Translations under genes and position numbers: made by a program
Notes under the pieces: generated by a model
Seen by the model: the letters and a program-made list of their open reading frames with translations, nothing else
Told to the model about the DNA's origin: nothing
Databases searched by the model: none
Part shown: one piece after another, positions 1-10,799 of the stretch
Layout: every line of letters begins with the position of its first letter
How positions within the stretch are numbered: the first letter of the stretch is position 1
Source of the DNA: Amphibalanus amphitrite
Taxonomy: Eukaryota; Arthropoda; Thecostraca; Balanomorpha; Balanidae
NCBI RefSeq assembly: GCF_019059575.1
Contig: NW_024882042.1
Coordinates: 372,001 to 436,000, forward strand
Length of the DNA: 64,000 bases
Direction: 5' to 3'

Positions 1-98
1 CGTAACGATACAGCTGCCCGGCCCGGGGAGCCGCTCCCGCCGGCCGGGCTCCGTTACGATATAGCTGCCCGGCCCGGACAGCGGCTCCCACCGCCCGG
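1..98. repeat. GC-rich tandem duplication, unit about 50 bp
   Basis: Two imperfect copies begin with CGTAACGATACAGCTGCCCG and CGTTACGATATAGCTGCCCG and each end in a CCGG-rich block. The first copy may be cut by the window edge. Confidence 0.65.
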
Positions 99-744
99 AG
101 CACATCTCCGTGAGATGGATTTTGGCAGCGCGCCGCGCCCGGGTCGTCCGAACCGGGCCACAAAGTCAGGATCGGTTCAGCGGGTTATACCTGACGATCC
201 AATCACCAGACATCTATATTCGGCTAACGACCGCAATTCGCACCAGACAACTGCTAAAAGTACAGCTCTTGACTTTATGAGAAACGTTTCGGAGTACGAT
301 ATCAAAGAAAGCATGTTCAACGACGACCAGAACTACAGTATACCATTCAGTGTTGAACTCGCAAAAGCCCAGTTTGGATACTAATGGAAAGAGATACAGA
401 CCGCGGGGCATGTGCCAACAGCCTATCGCAAATCCTGCGGGCCATATGCTATAAAGGGGAAGGTGAGAAGACACTCGGTCCCCATTGTACCTATCAGCGT
501 AAAATTGTTGTAAATAATGTACATTAGGTGTCAATAACACCATTTCTGATTCACCAATAGACAGTATTGGAAGCCCGACAATACCCCCCCCCCCTCAGTA
601 CCCCCCCCCCCCCGCCGCACGGCCAGCTCTGTCACAGGCAGAGGAGGATGGGGCCGCGGTCGTTGGCGGCCGTCAGCGCTGGTGCAGTGGTCCGTGAGAA
701 TCGATGGCGGCCCGGGCGACCGGCGCGACTTGAACTGCGGCTCG

Positions 745-945
745 GCGTCAGTATGGTATAGCGTCAGCACACTTCAGAGTCAGTACAGACACACCGTCAG
801 TACCACGCAGTGTCAGTACACAGTCAGTGCAGACACACCGTCAGTACAGCACGGCGTCAGTCCGGCATGGCGTCAGTAGAAGTACAGCGTCAGTACAGTC
901 AGTACGACACACCGTCAGTACAGTACAGCGTCAGTACAACTACAC
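745..945. repeat. Degenerate GTCAGTACA-type minisatellite
   Basis: The word GTCAGTA recurs about every 9-20 bp, with CACCGTCAGTACAG and CGGCGTCAGTA variants. Overlapping short open frames here are products of the repeat. Confidence 0.7.
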
Positions 946-1244
946 AGTCAGCACCGCCGTCCGTCAAACCGCCGACGGCTACGGTCCGTACCGCTGCCGA
1001 GTCGGGCCGACCCGCTCTATCTCTCTCCTATGCAGGAAACAAATTACACAAACTGAACGAGAATAACTCCTTGACTGAATAATTCCTCTCCCGAATAATT
1101 CCTGAGCTCGCCCCCCGCGCTCAATAAAGGCGAGTGCTGCGAGCTAAGGTAAGGGTTTGGAGCCCATTCCTCTTGAGTGGAGAAATGACTTCGAGCGAAT
1201 AGAGCAGCCGGGCGAATATACGAGCGAATGCCTACATTACCGGG

Positions 1245-1437
1245 GTAAATAACTGAGCGGACACCATACAACATGGGTAAATAACGGAGACAATACAGTG
1301 ATGGGGTAAATACCTGAGACAATACAGTACTGGGGTAAATACCTGAGACAATACAGTACTGGGATAAACAACTGAGACAATACAGTGTTGGGGTAAATAA
1401 CGGAGACAATACAGTACTACGGTAAATACCTGAGCGG
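1245..1437. repeat. 29-bp minisatellite, about 7 copies
   Basis: The core GGGGTAAATACCTGAGACAA followed by TACAGTACT repeats head to tail. Copies differ mainly by TACC/AACG and by one-base changes. Confidence 0.85.
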
Positions 1438-1799
1438 CTCACTGATCAGCCGCCGCGTTTTGGTGAAATGGCGACTTTGTGAGTGGGAAAACCACTGAAT
1501 ATGGGCCGGCGAACCACATCAACGTGCAGACTGCAGAGGTCACAAAGCCAGAATGCCAGTGTAATACATGCTGAACAGTGGCCACGGCACTGTGCCTAGT
1601 TGCCATGTTTCTTTTCGAAATCTTAATTTAACTAAAGTAAAAAGGTGATTGCTTTTGGACAACAGAATACACACGAGGTACAGCAATACATATGCATAGA
1701 CAAGAGATGCCTCTCCATCTAGTCAGTGATCAAAATACATAATACGAGTAAAGTTAAAGTTCCCGGATCGAAGTCGGGTGCGACTCTGGCCCCGACCTG

Positions 1800-1885
1800 T
1801 GACGAGTGCCCGCCGTGACGGCAGTGTGACGGTCAGTGTGACGGTATGTGACGGTATGTGACGGCAGTGTGACGGTGACGGCTGG
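1800..1885. repeat. GTGACGG-type short tandem repeat
   Basis: GTGACGGCAGT, GTGACGGTCAGT and GTGACGGTAT alternate for about 85 bp. Confidence 0.75.
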
Positions 1886-2027
1886 CCGCCAGTGCCTACC
1901 TTCGGCCAGTGAGGGCGAGATGGAGCGCTTGACCGGGGTGGTATCCAGCTGATCGGGCGGCGGGCCCACCGTGGGCTCCGTGGGCAGCGCGCCCGGGCCG
2001 CCCGGCTGAGAGCTGAGCAGACGGACA

Positions 2028-2268
2028 CACTGCAGCGGCGCGGACACCTGAGGACAACAGGGGGAGGGGTCAGCCGGACACACTGCAGCGGCGCGGACAC
2101 CTGCGGACAACAGGGGGATAGAGGGGTCAGGCGGACACACTGCAGCGGCCCGGACACCTGAGGACAACAGGGGGATAGAGGGGTCAGACGGACACACTGC
2201 AGGGGGCCGGACGGCGGACACCTGAGGACAGGGGGAGGGGTCAGGCGGACACACTGCAGCGGCGTGGG
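2028..2268. repeat. About 58-bp minisatellite, 4-5 copies
   Basis: Each unit carries GGACACACTGCAGCGG, then CGGACACCTGAGGACA, then a G-run ending in GGGGTCAG. Copies differ by small indels in the G-rich part. Confidence 0.8.
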
Positions 2269-2611
2269 CGACCTGTGATGAGACTGGGGGGACCCCACTG
2301 GGGTGTCGGGACAGCACAAAGTACCCAGCTAACCGACTCAACAGCCAATATTGCAGGCAGAAATGGATGAGTCATGAATTTTCGGTCGCAGAGGCGCGCG
2401 GCGAATCTGGTTTCACAATACAGGATATATTGGTCCGTGTCTAGAGCCGACTTTATGCATTACATTATCTAGATTTGATTGGATATATTAGACGGTAGAA
2501 CTGGTACCGTCGGTGCAGCCAGCCGAATGGTCAGTGCAGAGACGTGCGGCCGGACAGAGTACGGTGGGCTGTTATGGGAGAGCAGTCCCGCCGACAGCTA
2601 CTCTCGTCTGC

Positions 2612-2700
2612 AGGGCCGGCTCCGGGCCGCGGCGGCGCTGGTCCTTTGCTCCGGGCCGCGGCGGCGCTCGTCTTTTGCCCCGAGGCGCAGCCGGCGCTGG
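2612..2700. repeat. About 29-bp GC-rich tandem repeat
   Basis: GGGCCGCGGCGGCGCTGGTC and close variants recur two to three times. The Ala/Arg-rich open frames on both strands here are compositional. Confidence 0.65.
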
Positions 2701-3185
2701 TCGGCGGCCGGTGGCAGCGATCGAGGCCGGGTCAGGCCCGCGGACCGGCGGGCCCAACTGCATAACGCGCCCACCCAAAACACACCTGAACGGAGAGTTC
2801 AAAATGTACCGACGTCCGACAGTCCGCAGCGGGCCCGACGCGTGCGCCGTGCGCTCCAGCGGCGCCAACCCGCACTAACAGTCCAAAGTCGCGGCCACAG
2901 ATGGCAGCACTGGCGCCGCCTGACAGGTAGGCTGTGCCGCACTGCTCCAGTGTCCGCGGGTCCGCCGGACGGGGACGGAGCACAACACTGGGGACCGTGA
3001 GTTGGTTGGAGATGGTCTTCAGTTCCATCACCTGGTAGCATTGGACCAGCCACCAGCCCACCAGTTCCGATCTGATAAGACCGCCGGTCCCGTACACACA
3101 TCCGCGCCAATAACGGTCTCGATGTGCCAACGGCCGGCGGTCAGCGGCCTCCGGCGGCCACACCACCATCGGAGGAAAACAAACC

Positions 3186-3275
3186 GCCGATAAAGGCTAA
3201 CGCACAGTCGGACAGCAGAGGAAAACAGACGCCGATAACGGCTAACGCACAGTCGGACAGCAGAGGAAAACACCT
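3186..3275. repeat. 45-bp tandem duplication
   Basis: Two nearly identical copies begin with GCCGATAAAGGCTAACGCAC and GCCGATAACGGCTAACGCAC; each ends in CAGAGGAAAACA. Confidence 0.85.
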
Positions 3276-3644
3276 TCAGTTTACAGTCAATCGCTGTTGT
3301 TCATTAGACGAACAAACATTTCGTAGCCCGGGAAGCAGTGTAAATAAAAAACGTTGGCAGTGCCGGTGCAACTACAGAAGTCCGCCAGTGCCACATAAAC
3401 ATGAGTCTCAAATTGGTAAAGAGGGAGAGCAGACAACCAACTGGGAATATTGGGCATACTGCCGGGCGGGGCATACTGCATTCGTGACAGGACTTACTCG
3501 CTAGTTACTTGCGAACTGTAGCAGTGAGTAAAGTAAATCGGTGCACACTTACCACCGACACAAGAAGAGCACTTTCAGAGCAGTCCCACAACACGCACGT
3601 GACAGAGGGCTGCAGCAGCCACTGCGACCAGCGTACACAGGACA

Positions 3645-3808
3645 CGGTGCAAGACACCGGACACAAGGACACAGGGTACAGGACACCAATCACCGGTCAC
3701 AGGGCACCGGGACACCGGGCACAGGACACCGGTCACGGGACACGGGACACGGAACACGGTACAGGACACCGGACCGGACACCGGACACCGGACACCGGAC
3801 ACGGAAAG
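3645..3808. repeat. GGACACCG-type degenerate microsatellite
   Basis: The words GGACACCGG, GGACACGG and GTCACGGG recur about every 8-14 bp along 160 bp. Confidence 0.75.
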
Positions 3809-3981
3809 GCAGAGGGCGGCGTCACAGGCTGCTGGACGGAGCGAGGAGCCGGGACAGATGGTCTGGTGCAGAGGGAGATGGAAGGGAGAGATGGTCGGGC
3901 GACAGCGGCGATAAGGCAGCACCGGCGCCGGCTCGGCGGCCCGTCTCAGCTCTGAGGAGCGGCTCGACGAACCGTCGCCGT

Positions 3982-4083
3982 TCTGTCGGAGCCCAGCCGT
4001 CACCGCCGTATTGTCTGAGCCGAGCCGTCACCGCCGTATTGTCGGAGCCCAGCCGTCACCGCCGTATTGTCGGAGCCGAGCCG
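3982..4083. repeat. 28-bp minisatellite, about 4 copies
   Basis: AGCCGTCACCGCCGTATTGT is followed by CGGAGCCC. The word GTCACCGCC starts at 3999, 4027 and 4055, fixing the period at 28 bp. Confidence 0.9.
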
Positions 4084-4286
4084 TAAAAGGCAGGCGGCAC
4101 TCGGCGAGATTGGCGGAGGATTCCAGCCGGACGCCCCTGGGCCACTCGAGTGTCGCCGGGCGGGCTGATGGCGGCACCTCCTCTGTGAGCTCCGGTGTCT
4201 GGTGGACACTGAAATGGTCCTGTCGGCGTCGGCGCCCGCCCGCCGCTGGCAGCGTCCGGCCGCTCAGCGGCGCCAGCCACCGACAG

Positions 4287-4965
4287 TGTACAGCTGACCC
4301 CACCCACAGTCCACACACAGTAGTGTACCACTGGAACGGGCGAGCGGGACCAACAGTGTACAGTCTGTCTTAAAAGTACCGCGCAAAGTGACGGTGGATC
4401 CTTCAAGCCTGACCGATAAAGAGCCTGCTTTAATTTGAAAGTCACCGACCAATTGACCTAGGGAATGGACGAGGATGTCCATTGCTTCGGTGATCAAAAT
4501 TTAGCAGGCCCCTGCTCAGTGAGGCTCGATGGATCCACCGTCACTTTGCGCGGTACTTTTAAGACAGACTGTACAGCTGACCCCACCCGCAGTCCACACA
4601 CGGTACCACTGGAACGGGCGAGCGGGACCAACAGTGTACAGCTGACCCCATCCACAGTCCACACACGGTACCACTGGGACGGGCGAGCGGGACCAACAGT
4701 GTACAGCTGACCCCACCCACAGTCCACACACAGTGCCACTGGGACGGGCGAGCGGGACCAACAGTGTACACCTGACCCCACCCACAGTCCACACACGGTA
4801 CCACTGGAACGGGCGAGCGGGACCAACAGTGTACACCTGACCCCACCCACAGTCCACACACGGTACCACTGTAACGGGCGAGCGGGACCAACAGTGTACA
4901 GCTGACCCCACCCACAGTCCACACACGGTACCACTGCACTGGAGCGGGCGAGCCGGGGACCACAG
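4287..4965. repeat. 65-bp minisatellite interrupted by a MITE
   Basis: A 65-bp unit (GTGTACAGCTGACCCCACCC, then ACAGTCCACACACGGTACCA, then CTGGAACGGGCGAGCGGGAC, then CAACA) repeats about 7 times. The first unit (4287-4360) is separated from the rest by the mariner-type MITE at 4361-4571. Minus-strand frames rich in VWTVGGV are repeat translations and not genes. Confidence 0.95.
4361..4571. mobile_element. Tc1/mariner-type MITE inside a minisatellite unit
   Basis: This is a 211-bp foldback. Including the flanking dinucleotides, arms 4358-4401 and 4531-4574 are perfect 44-bp inverted repeats, and the pairing continues imperfectly toward the centre. The ends read CAGTCTGTCTTAAAAGTACC and its complement and are flanked by TA on both sides (4359-4360 and 4572-4573). 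Removing the element and one TA restores ACCAACAGTGTACAGCTGAC exactly as in neighbouring units, so the empty site is visible. CAGT-type ends with a TA duplication are typical of Tc1/mariner non-autonomous elements. It has no coding capacity. Confidence 0.9.
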
Positions 4966-5054
4966 TGTAGGGATGGAGCGCACAACACACACTGGGCTAG
5001 TGGGGCCGTGTCGCTGAGCTTTGGGTACAACGCCCTTCCGGCATTTAGACCCCA

Positions 5055-5335
5055 AGAGTCGTCGTTGGTCTCCCGTTAGTCGTTAGTCGGCGTTTGTCTC
5101 CCGTCAGTCGTTGATCTCCCGTTAGTCGGCGTTTGACTATTCAGTCAGTCGTCGTTTGTCTCCCGTCAGTCGTTGGTCTCCCGTTAGTCGGCGTTTGTCT
5201 CCCGTTAGTCGGCGTTTGTCTCCCGTTAGTCGGCGTTTGTCTCCCGTTAGTCGGCGTTTGTCTCCCGTCAGTCGTTGATCTCCCGTTAGTCGGCGTTTGC
5301 CCATTCAGTCAGTCGTCGTTTGTCTCCCGTTAGTC
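5055..5335. repeat. 21-bp minisatellite, about 13 copies
   Basis: CTCCCGTTAGTCGGCGTTTG plus T repeats, with CTCCCGTCAGTCGTTGGT variants. The Val/Leu-rich open frame is due to the 21-bp period. Confidence 0.9.
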
Positions 5336-5429
5336 TGAGTTAGTAGTCCCCGGCAATACATTTATCGCGCCCCACATCAGCCGCAGCCGTCCGCCGCCTG
5401 ACTTCAGAGCCGGCCGTAGGACCGGGCGG

Positions 5430-5785
5430 GGCCGTCAGTTACCGGCCGGACCGGGCCGTCAGTTACCGGCCGGACCGGACCGTCAGTTACCGGCCGGACC
5501 GGACCGTCAGTTACCGGCCGGACCGGACCGTCAGTTACCGGCCGGACCGGACCGTCAGTTACCGGCCGGAACTCAGCCGTGGCTCCGGACCGTCAGTTAT
5601 CAGCCGGACCGGACCGGGTCGTCAGTTACCAGCCGGACCGGACCGGGTCGTCAGTTACCAGCCGGAACTCAGCCGTGGCTCCGGGCCGTCAGTTACCAGC
5701 CGGACCAGGCCGTCAGTTACCGGCCGGAACTCAGCAGTGGCTCTGGACCGTCAGTTACCAGCCGGAACTCAGCCGTGGCTCCGCT
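5430..5785. repeat. 24-bp minisatellite, about 14 copies
   Basis: CGTCAGTTACCGGCCGGACC followed by GGAC repeats head to tail. Later units switch to TTACCAGCCGGAACTCAG variants. Confidence 0.9.
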
Positions 5786-6111
5786 AGTCTGATGTATGCG
5801 ACCATGAATAACCCCGCGCTTGATACGGCGCATAAATATGCACTTTATCACGTGAAATGGACATAGCGGTACAGATTCTTGTGACCCGGGTATAGCGGTA
5901 GGAGTTCCTTACGTTCCCAGTATAGCGGTAGAGTTCCTTATTTCGATCGAAGTGGGCAGTGGCAGTAGTGACATCAACATGGTCTCCTTTGTGTTAGTAA
6001 ATACAATGTCCCTTTTGGTAAATCTCTAATACCTATTTGATAAAAAAGGAAGTTGGGACGCTCACGACTAAAAGTTTATGGGACGCATGGCGTCGTAACA
6101 AAACACCGCTA

Positions 6112-6262
6112 ACGGGGCCGTTCCACCTCCGCGGCCCGCAGCTGCCACCGGGCAGAAGCGGGCACAGGGGGAGGGCGACCACCTCCGCGGCCAGCAGCTG
6201 ACACCGGGCACAGGGGGAGGGCGACCACCTCCGCGGCCCGCAGCTGACACCGGGCAGGAGCG
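6112..6262. repeat. 46-56-bp GC-rich tandem repeat, 3 copies
   Basis: CCACCTCCGCGGCC starts at 6123, 6179 and 6225, each followed by CAGCTGACACCGGGCA or a close variant. Confidence 0.75.
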
Positions 6263-6634
6263 GGTAAAGAGGGAGGTCGACTGCCGACGGTCCACTGCCG
6301 CGGCCCGCACAGACACCTGTCCCGGGTGGCCGGCACCTGACCGGGGGACGCACAGACTCTCTCTACTCCGAGATAGCCGGGGCCGGGGCCGGAGGACACA
6401 GCTGGTACCGGAGAGGGGAGCACGACCCCGCAGCTGCGACCGGCACCACAAACCGGTCGGCGAGACAGTGCTGGTGGCAGCCCGCCGCTGCTGATCGGAG
6501 GATTAGGGCGCACGTCACACGTTAGGGCGCACATCGCAGAGCACACAGGTCACAAAGCACACAATGAACAGAGCACACAGCCCATTCCCGCCTGGCGCTG
6601 GCCACCGGAACAGGACGGGCATGGGTGAAACTTT

Positions 6635-6745
6635 GACATCACCATTGGGGTCCCAAACGTCCAAGGGGGCCTCCATTTAGTGGGGGCCTCCAAGCAATTA
6701 GGGGCCTCCAATTGCGGAAGCGGTAATTTACGAACCACGCCAGGG
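6635..6745. repeat. GGGGCCTCC repeat fragment
   Basis: TTGGGGTCCCAAACG is followed by three to four GGGGCCTCCA units. The same two words reappear in the large array at 10800-12360, so these may be outlying pieces of one array separated by the foldback element at 7107-10713. Confidence 0.6.
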
Positions 6746-7241
6746 CCTCCTCTAAGAAATTTTCTTTGGGGGACCAGAGGCTCAGAAGCCAAACCTGGGG
6801 TACCCCCAAATCCAGTTTTCTCATCGGATTTAGGCCACTTATTTTTCGTCACAGCTCTGATGCCATGATTTATTTATTTATTTTTGAATATTGATAAAGA
6901 AATGGTAGGTCACCTGACCCTACTGGTGGATCCAGGCCAGCAGGGTGACATTGTATGTAAATATCCCCCGCGGCATCCGAAATCGACGAAAATTTCTGGC
7001 TTTTTCACTTTTGACAATAAAACACAATGCCTTTATTATAGAAAAAAATTAACGGCACAGCATTGCGCAAGGAATCTAGCCGTAAGCCGACCCCAGAAAG
7101 TGTGAGGGTTAACCTTCGCCCGCACCTGGGGGGAGGGTCGCCACCCCCAAGTTAGTTTTTCTGCTCTACACATTTAATCTACATTTTTACAGCTAGAAAC
7201 CTGATTTTTTTTTTGTATAGCTGCTCTTCCCTAGTGAAAAA

Positions 7242-7465
7242 GTCCTTAAGGATTTCGCCAGAATCCCCACAATCCTTAAGGATCCATAAGGACCCATAAG
7301 GATCAGATATGAAATCCTTAAGGACTCTACGGACCCTCTTGAATCCTTAAGGACGCATTCGCCGATCCGTAAGGATTTTAGGGCGATGTTTGGTATCCTT
7401 AAGGATCGCTCAGTATTCCGTAAGGAAATTGCTACTTGCTAGTGTCGCTTAATCCTTCAGGATAG
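7242..7465. repeat. Left subterminal ATCCTTAAGGAT palindrome cluster
   Basis: About nine dispersed copies of the palindrome TCCTTAAGGA or near matches (TCCGTAAGGA, TCCATAAGGA) lie at irregular spacing. Dense subterminal repeats are commonly transposase-binding sites in DNA transposons; that role is inferred here. Confidence 0.8.
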
Positions 7466-8948
7466 CCGATGCAGCCAGTACGTCAATCATTATGGAGTGA
7501 TTGAATCATCCCTACTATTATTCCGTGCTCCGTATCCGATAATTTCTTAGCCATATGACATATACGGCATGTAAAAACTTTGTGACGGACCAAAGCAGCG
7601 TTCGCTATCATCATAGGCGCGGGAACCGGGAGGCGAGGGGGGGGGCAGTGGGAGCAGCTTGCCCCCACTTTTGTGCTGAACTTTGAAATTAAATATTTTC
7701 GATTTATGGTATTTCTCGATATTGCGAGTGCCAAAACCGGTGATTGTGAGCCAGGGATAACAATTTGGCTATCTTAACTCAGAATTAATATTCAGCTGGG
7801 ATGGTCACCTAAATGTCCACGCTGGGTTCACCCAGACTCCAAATCGGATAGACGAATAGTTCTGATAAAAAGTACCTATTGGTATCTCAACCAAGTGCCA
7901 CAGTATGCATGTATCGTATGGCCTTAGTGCCACCGGTGCCACAGTGTTTGCGCTGTGCTCTTTCAGAGACCGTACCGACTGGAATTTAGCGACCGCTGAC
8001 CGTTTTAAAGACTGTACGGGCGGCAGCGGGCGGTCTGATCCTCGCCTCCGGCAAGAGGGGAGACCGCGCGTCCCCCGGTCGCATTGTGCCGCTGCCGCTC
8101 GCGGGATGCGGACGAGTCTGTTGAGTGTGTTGTGCCGTCTGCCGTCTCCTCTTCGGGCCATGTAAGTCTCTGCCATGCTGTGTATCAATGAGATAATTGA
8201 TCCTAGTTATTGCATTGATAGATACAAAAACCGGCGCTGAAACGTTCACTTCAATTAACGGCGATCGTCGTCGTCATTCATTTGGCTGCGGCAAATGAAA
8301 GTACTACCGGTAGCGTCTTTTAGCGTCATGCCTTGGAACGAGGCCCAGGTAAATATGTATAATAGAATGGATTCAGGGTAGTAGGACGTAGGTGCATATG
8401 TGATGCATTGCTAAATGAGCATACACAGGCATCTAAGCTGGAAATGACTGAACTGAATTTACTCAAAGGCTCACCAATATTCTTTGGCTGGGACTGCAGT
8501 CTAAGCCTAAGAGTAGAATTCGTGAGCCTTTGAGTAGGTATTGTTGATCAGTATATTACTGTTATTACATAGGAATATCCGCCTTGTTACAGGAACGCAG
8601 GATGCAAGACTGGACAGGCGACGGGCGACTCAACCGCTCAAGATGTGTAGAATGTGGATGGCGGAGGAGCGGCGGCCGAGGACGTGTGACGTGATAATAT
8701 CTGAAGCGTGGCTGACTCGAAAAAGTGTAGACTTATCTTCATGTAAATATGTTTTTCGGAAGTCCTCGGCTTATATTTCTCGGAGCCTCAGCTGCAACCT
8801 GCGAATGCCTAGAGCTCCATATATGTATACCCGGTCGCCTGTGGTTGGCGGCTGCTCCATTCCTGGCAATGAAAAATGGCTAAATGTGCTTGTTTTAAGT
8901 AAACAATATAGCACCAGAGACCGTACAAATGTGTTTGCTAGGGTTTGA

Positions 8949-9256
8949 TCCTTACGGATTTATATATCGTTCATTAAGGAAGAGCCTCAAAATCCTTGAG
9001 GATTGTCGCCAAGATCCTTAAAGATTTTGCTACAAATCTTTAAGGAAAAACCACAAAGTCCTTAAAGATTATTACCAATGTCCTTAAAGACATTGCTAGA
9101 GATCCTTAAGGATTTAGCTAAAAATCCTTACGGATTTTCCGCAGAATCCTTAAGGAATTTCTAACAAAATCCTTAAGGATTGTGTATCAATTTCGTACAA
9201 GGATTTTGTTAAGGATCGTCCTTAAGAAATACATAGGACTGTCCTTAAGGATTTTT
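8949..9256. repeat. Right subterminal ATCCTTAAGGAT palindrome cluster
   Basis: More than ten copies of TCCTTAAGGAT and variants (TCCTTAAAGAT, TCCTTACGGAT) mirror the left cluster. Confidence 0.8.
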
Positions 9257-10799
9257 TCACTAGGGTTTTCTCATCTTTTCTCAGCGTCCATTGAAAATTT
9301 CAAGTTTCTGTGACTTTTGGGTTTGGAGATATGACCTTGTTCTTCAGGTCATGTCATGTCCTAAATGACGAATACCCAATATCTTGCGATGGCTATGGGC
9401 CTTGTGAGCTTTTGACACGCTGATTTCGGCTTTTTTGCCAGTCTTACCTCCCACCTATCATTGAACATGTTGTTCTGCGATGTACAGATGTCAGGGTCAG
9501 GGTCAAGGTCAACCTAGGTCATCTAAAATTATTGCGCTTTAGGCAAGCTGAATTTACTTTTCGTGAAGTATCTTTGACTGTATGTTTAGTAAAAGCTTCT
9601 CAGTTCATCATCAAGTGTAATAGGGACACACAAACCGATCTGTGCACACATCAGTACATACACAGACATACACAGACATACAAACACATATCATTGACCT
9701 TGACCTAACTTGACGTGAAATGACCACAGCCAGCAAATTAGTCGGATAGTGTGACAAAGAGCTGTTCTAGCTGGCTTGGCACTAATACGGCAGCGTCATC
9801 GGTATATGATGGGTTGGCCCGCTGCTTGTGTAGGTATCTTATTCGACATCACCACAATTTTTTCTTACAAGATTTTTAGCCTTGCGGTCAAGAGCAACAG
9901 ATTCTGTGGGAAGAGACGAATCCAATGATACCAATTTTACCTCATCAGGTCAGTTATTGACCTTCCAGGTCAGGTCAAACTAAAGAATGTTGCTGTTTGG
10001 GGTCACCGTTGCCCGTTGGAATATCACGTGCGCTGCTCATCATATACCGATGACGCTGCCGTATTGTGGTGCCAAGCCAGCTAGAACCTCTTAGTCACAC
10101 TATCCGACTAGGTTTTTGCTGGCTGTGGTCATTTCAGGTCAAGTTAGCTCAAGGTCAATGACATGTGTTTGTATGTCTGTGTGTGTCTGTGTGTATACTG
10201 ATGTGTGCACCGATTGTGAATGTGTCCATATTACATGAGATCATGAACTGAGAAGCTTTTACCAAAAATACAGTCAAAGAAACTTCACGAAAGTAAATTC
10301 AGCTTGCCTAAAACGCAATATTTTTAGACGACCTAGGTTGACCTTGACCCTGACCCTGGCATCTCTACATCATTGAACAACATGTTCCATGATAGGTGGG
10401 AGGTAAGACTGACAAAAAAGGCCGAAATCAAGGTGTCAAAAGCTCACAAGACCCAACGCCAACGCAAGATATTGGGTATTTGTCATTTGGGTTATGACAT
10501 TACCTGAAGAATAAGGTCATATCTCCGAAACCAAAAACCACAGAAACTTGAAATTTTCAGTGGACGCTAAAAAAGGATAGAGCAGCAGCTATACGAAACA
10601 TCCGACTTCTAGCAATCAAAATGTTTAGTGCATAGCAGAAAAAAAACTACCTAGGGCGGGGGGGGGGTGGCAACCACTGCCTGCCCCCCCCCCCATGTGC
10701 GGACGAGGATTACCTAAGTAATTTGAATATCAGGAAAATAATTTATTAAATCAGGTATTCCAACAGAGTCCCGCTTTATTATAGGTGACCTCCGATTCG

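Larger units (their letters stand above)
1..7106. other. GC-rich minisatellite compartment, no gene recognised
   Basis: This stretch is GC-rich and dominated by short tandem arrays, listed separately below. The intervals between them (about 99-744, 1438-1799, 2269-2611, 2701-3185, 3276-3644, 4084-4286, 4966-5054, 5786-6111, 6263-6634 and 6746-7106) were read in all frames. They show only short, low-complexity, proline/arginine-rich open frames with no recognisable domain. Poly-C tracts lie near 585-614. No splice-bounded exon, tRNA or promoter could be supported. Confidence 0.6.
7235..9259. mobile_element. CCTTAAGG-rich TIR element nested in the foldback
   Basis: The ends are inverted repeats: CTAGTGAAAAAGTCCTTAAG at the left and the complement of CTAGTGAAAAAATCCTTAAG at the right. 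It interrupts the left arm of the foldback element, whose right arm gives the uninterrupted sequence. CTAG (7231-7234, 9260-9263) could be a 4-bp target duplication or part of the TIR; I cannot decide. Both subterminal regions (about 220-310 bp) are filled with the palindrome ATCCTTAAGGAT. The GC-rich middle (7470-8940) has no convincing long gene; a short minus-strand peptide at 7483-7554 is discussed under findings. Confidence 0.8.
7107..10713. mobile_element. Large foldback element with G/C-run ends
   Basis: The two ends are inverted copies: CCTTCGCCCGCACCTGGGG at the left and the complement of CCTCGTCCGCACATGGGG at the right. Homology continues inward through GTATAGCTGCTGCTC-type sequence. 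Inside a later insertion (7235-9259) the arms resume at about 9264-9815 and 10037-10600, giving arms of roughly 600-700 bp with about 85-90% identity by eye and a loop near 9816-10036. Each arm carries GGTCAGGGTCAAGGTCA-type repeats and CACAGACATAC-type repeats. The left flank is TTAA but the right flank reads TTAC, so the target duplication is uncertain. No protein was found; it is non-autonomous. Confidence 0.8.

Noticed and set aside
2479-3169. Arg/Pro/Ala-rich frames on both strands
   Set aside because: They come from high-GC sequence poor in stop triplets and carry no conserved motif.
4494-5055. Three overlapping minus-strand frames of 140-180 codons
   Set aside because: They are translations of the 65-bp minisatellite in all three frames, and no frame is favoured.
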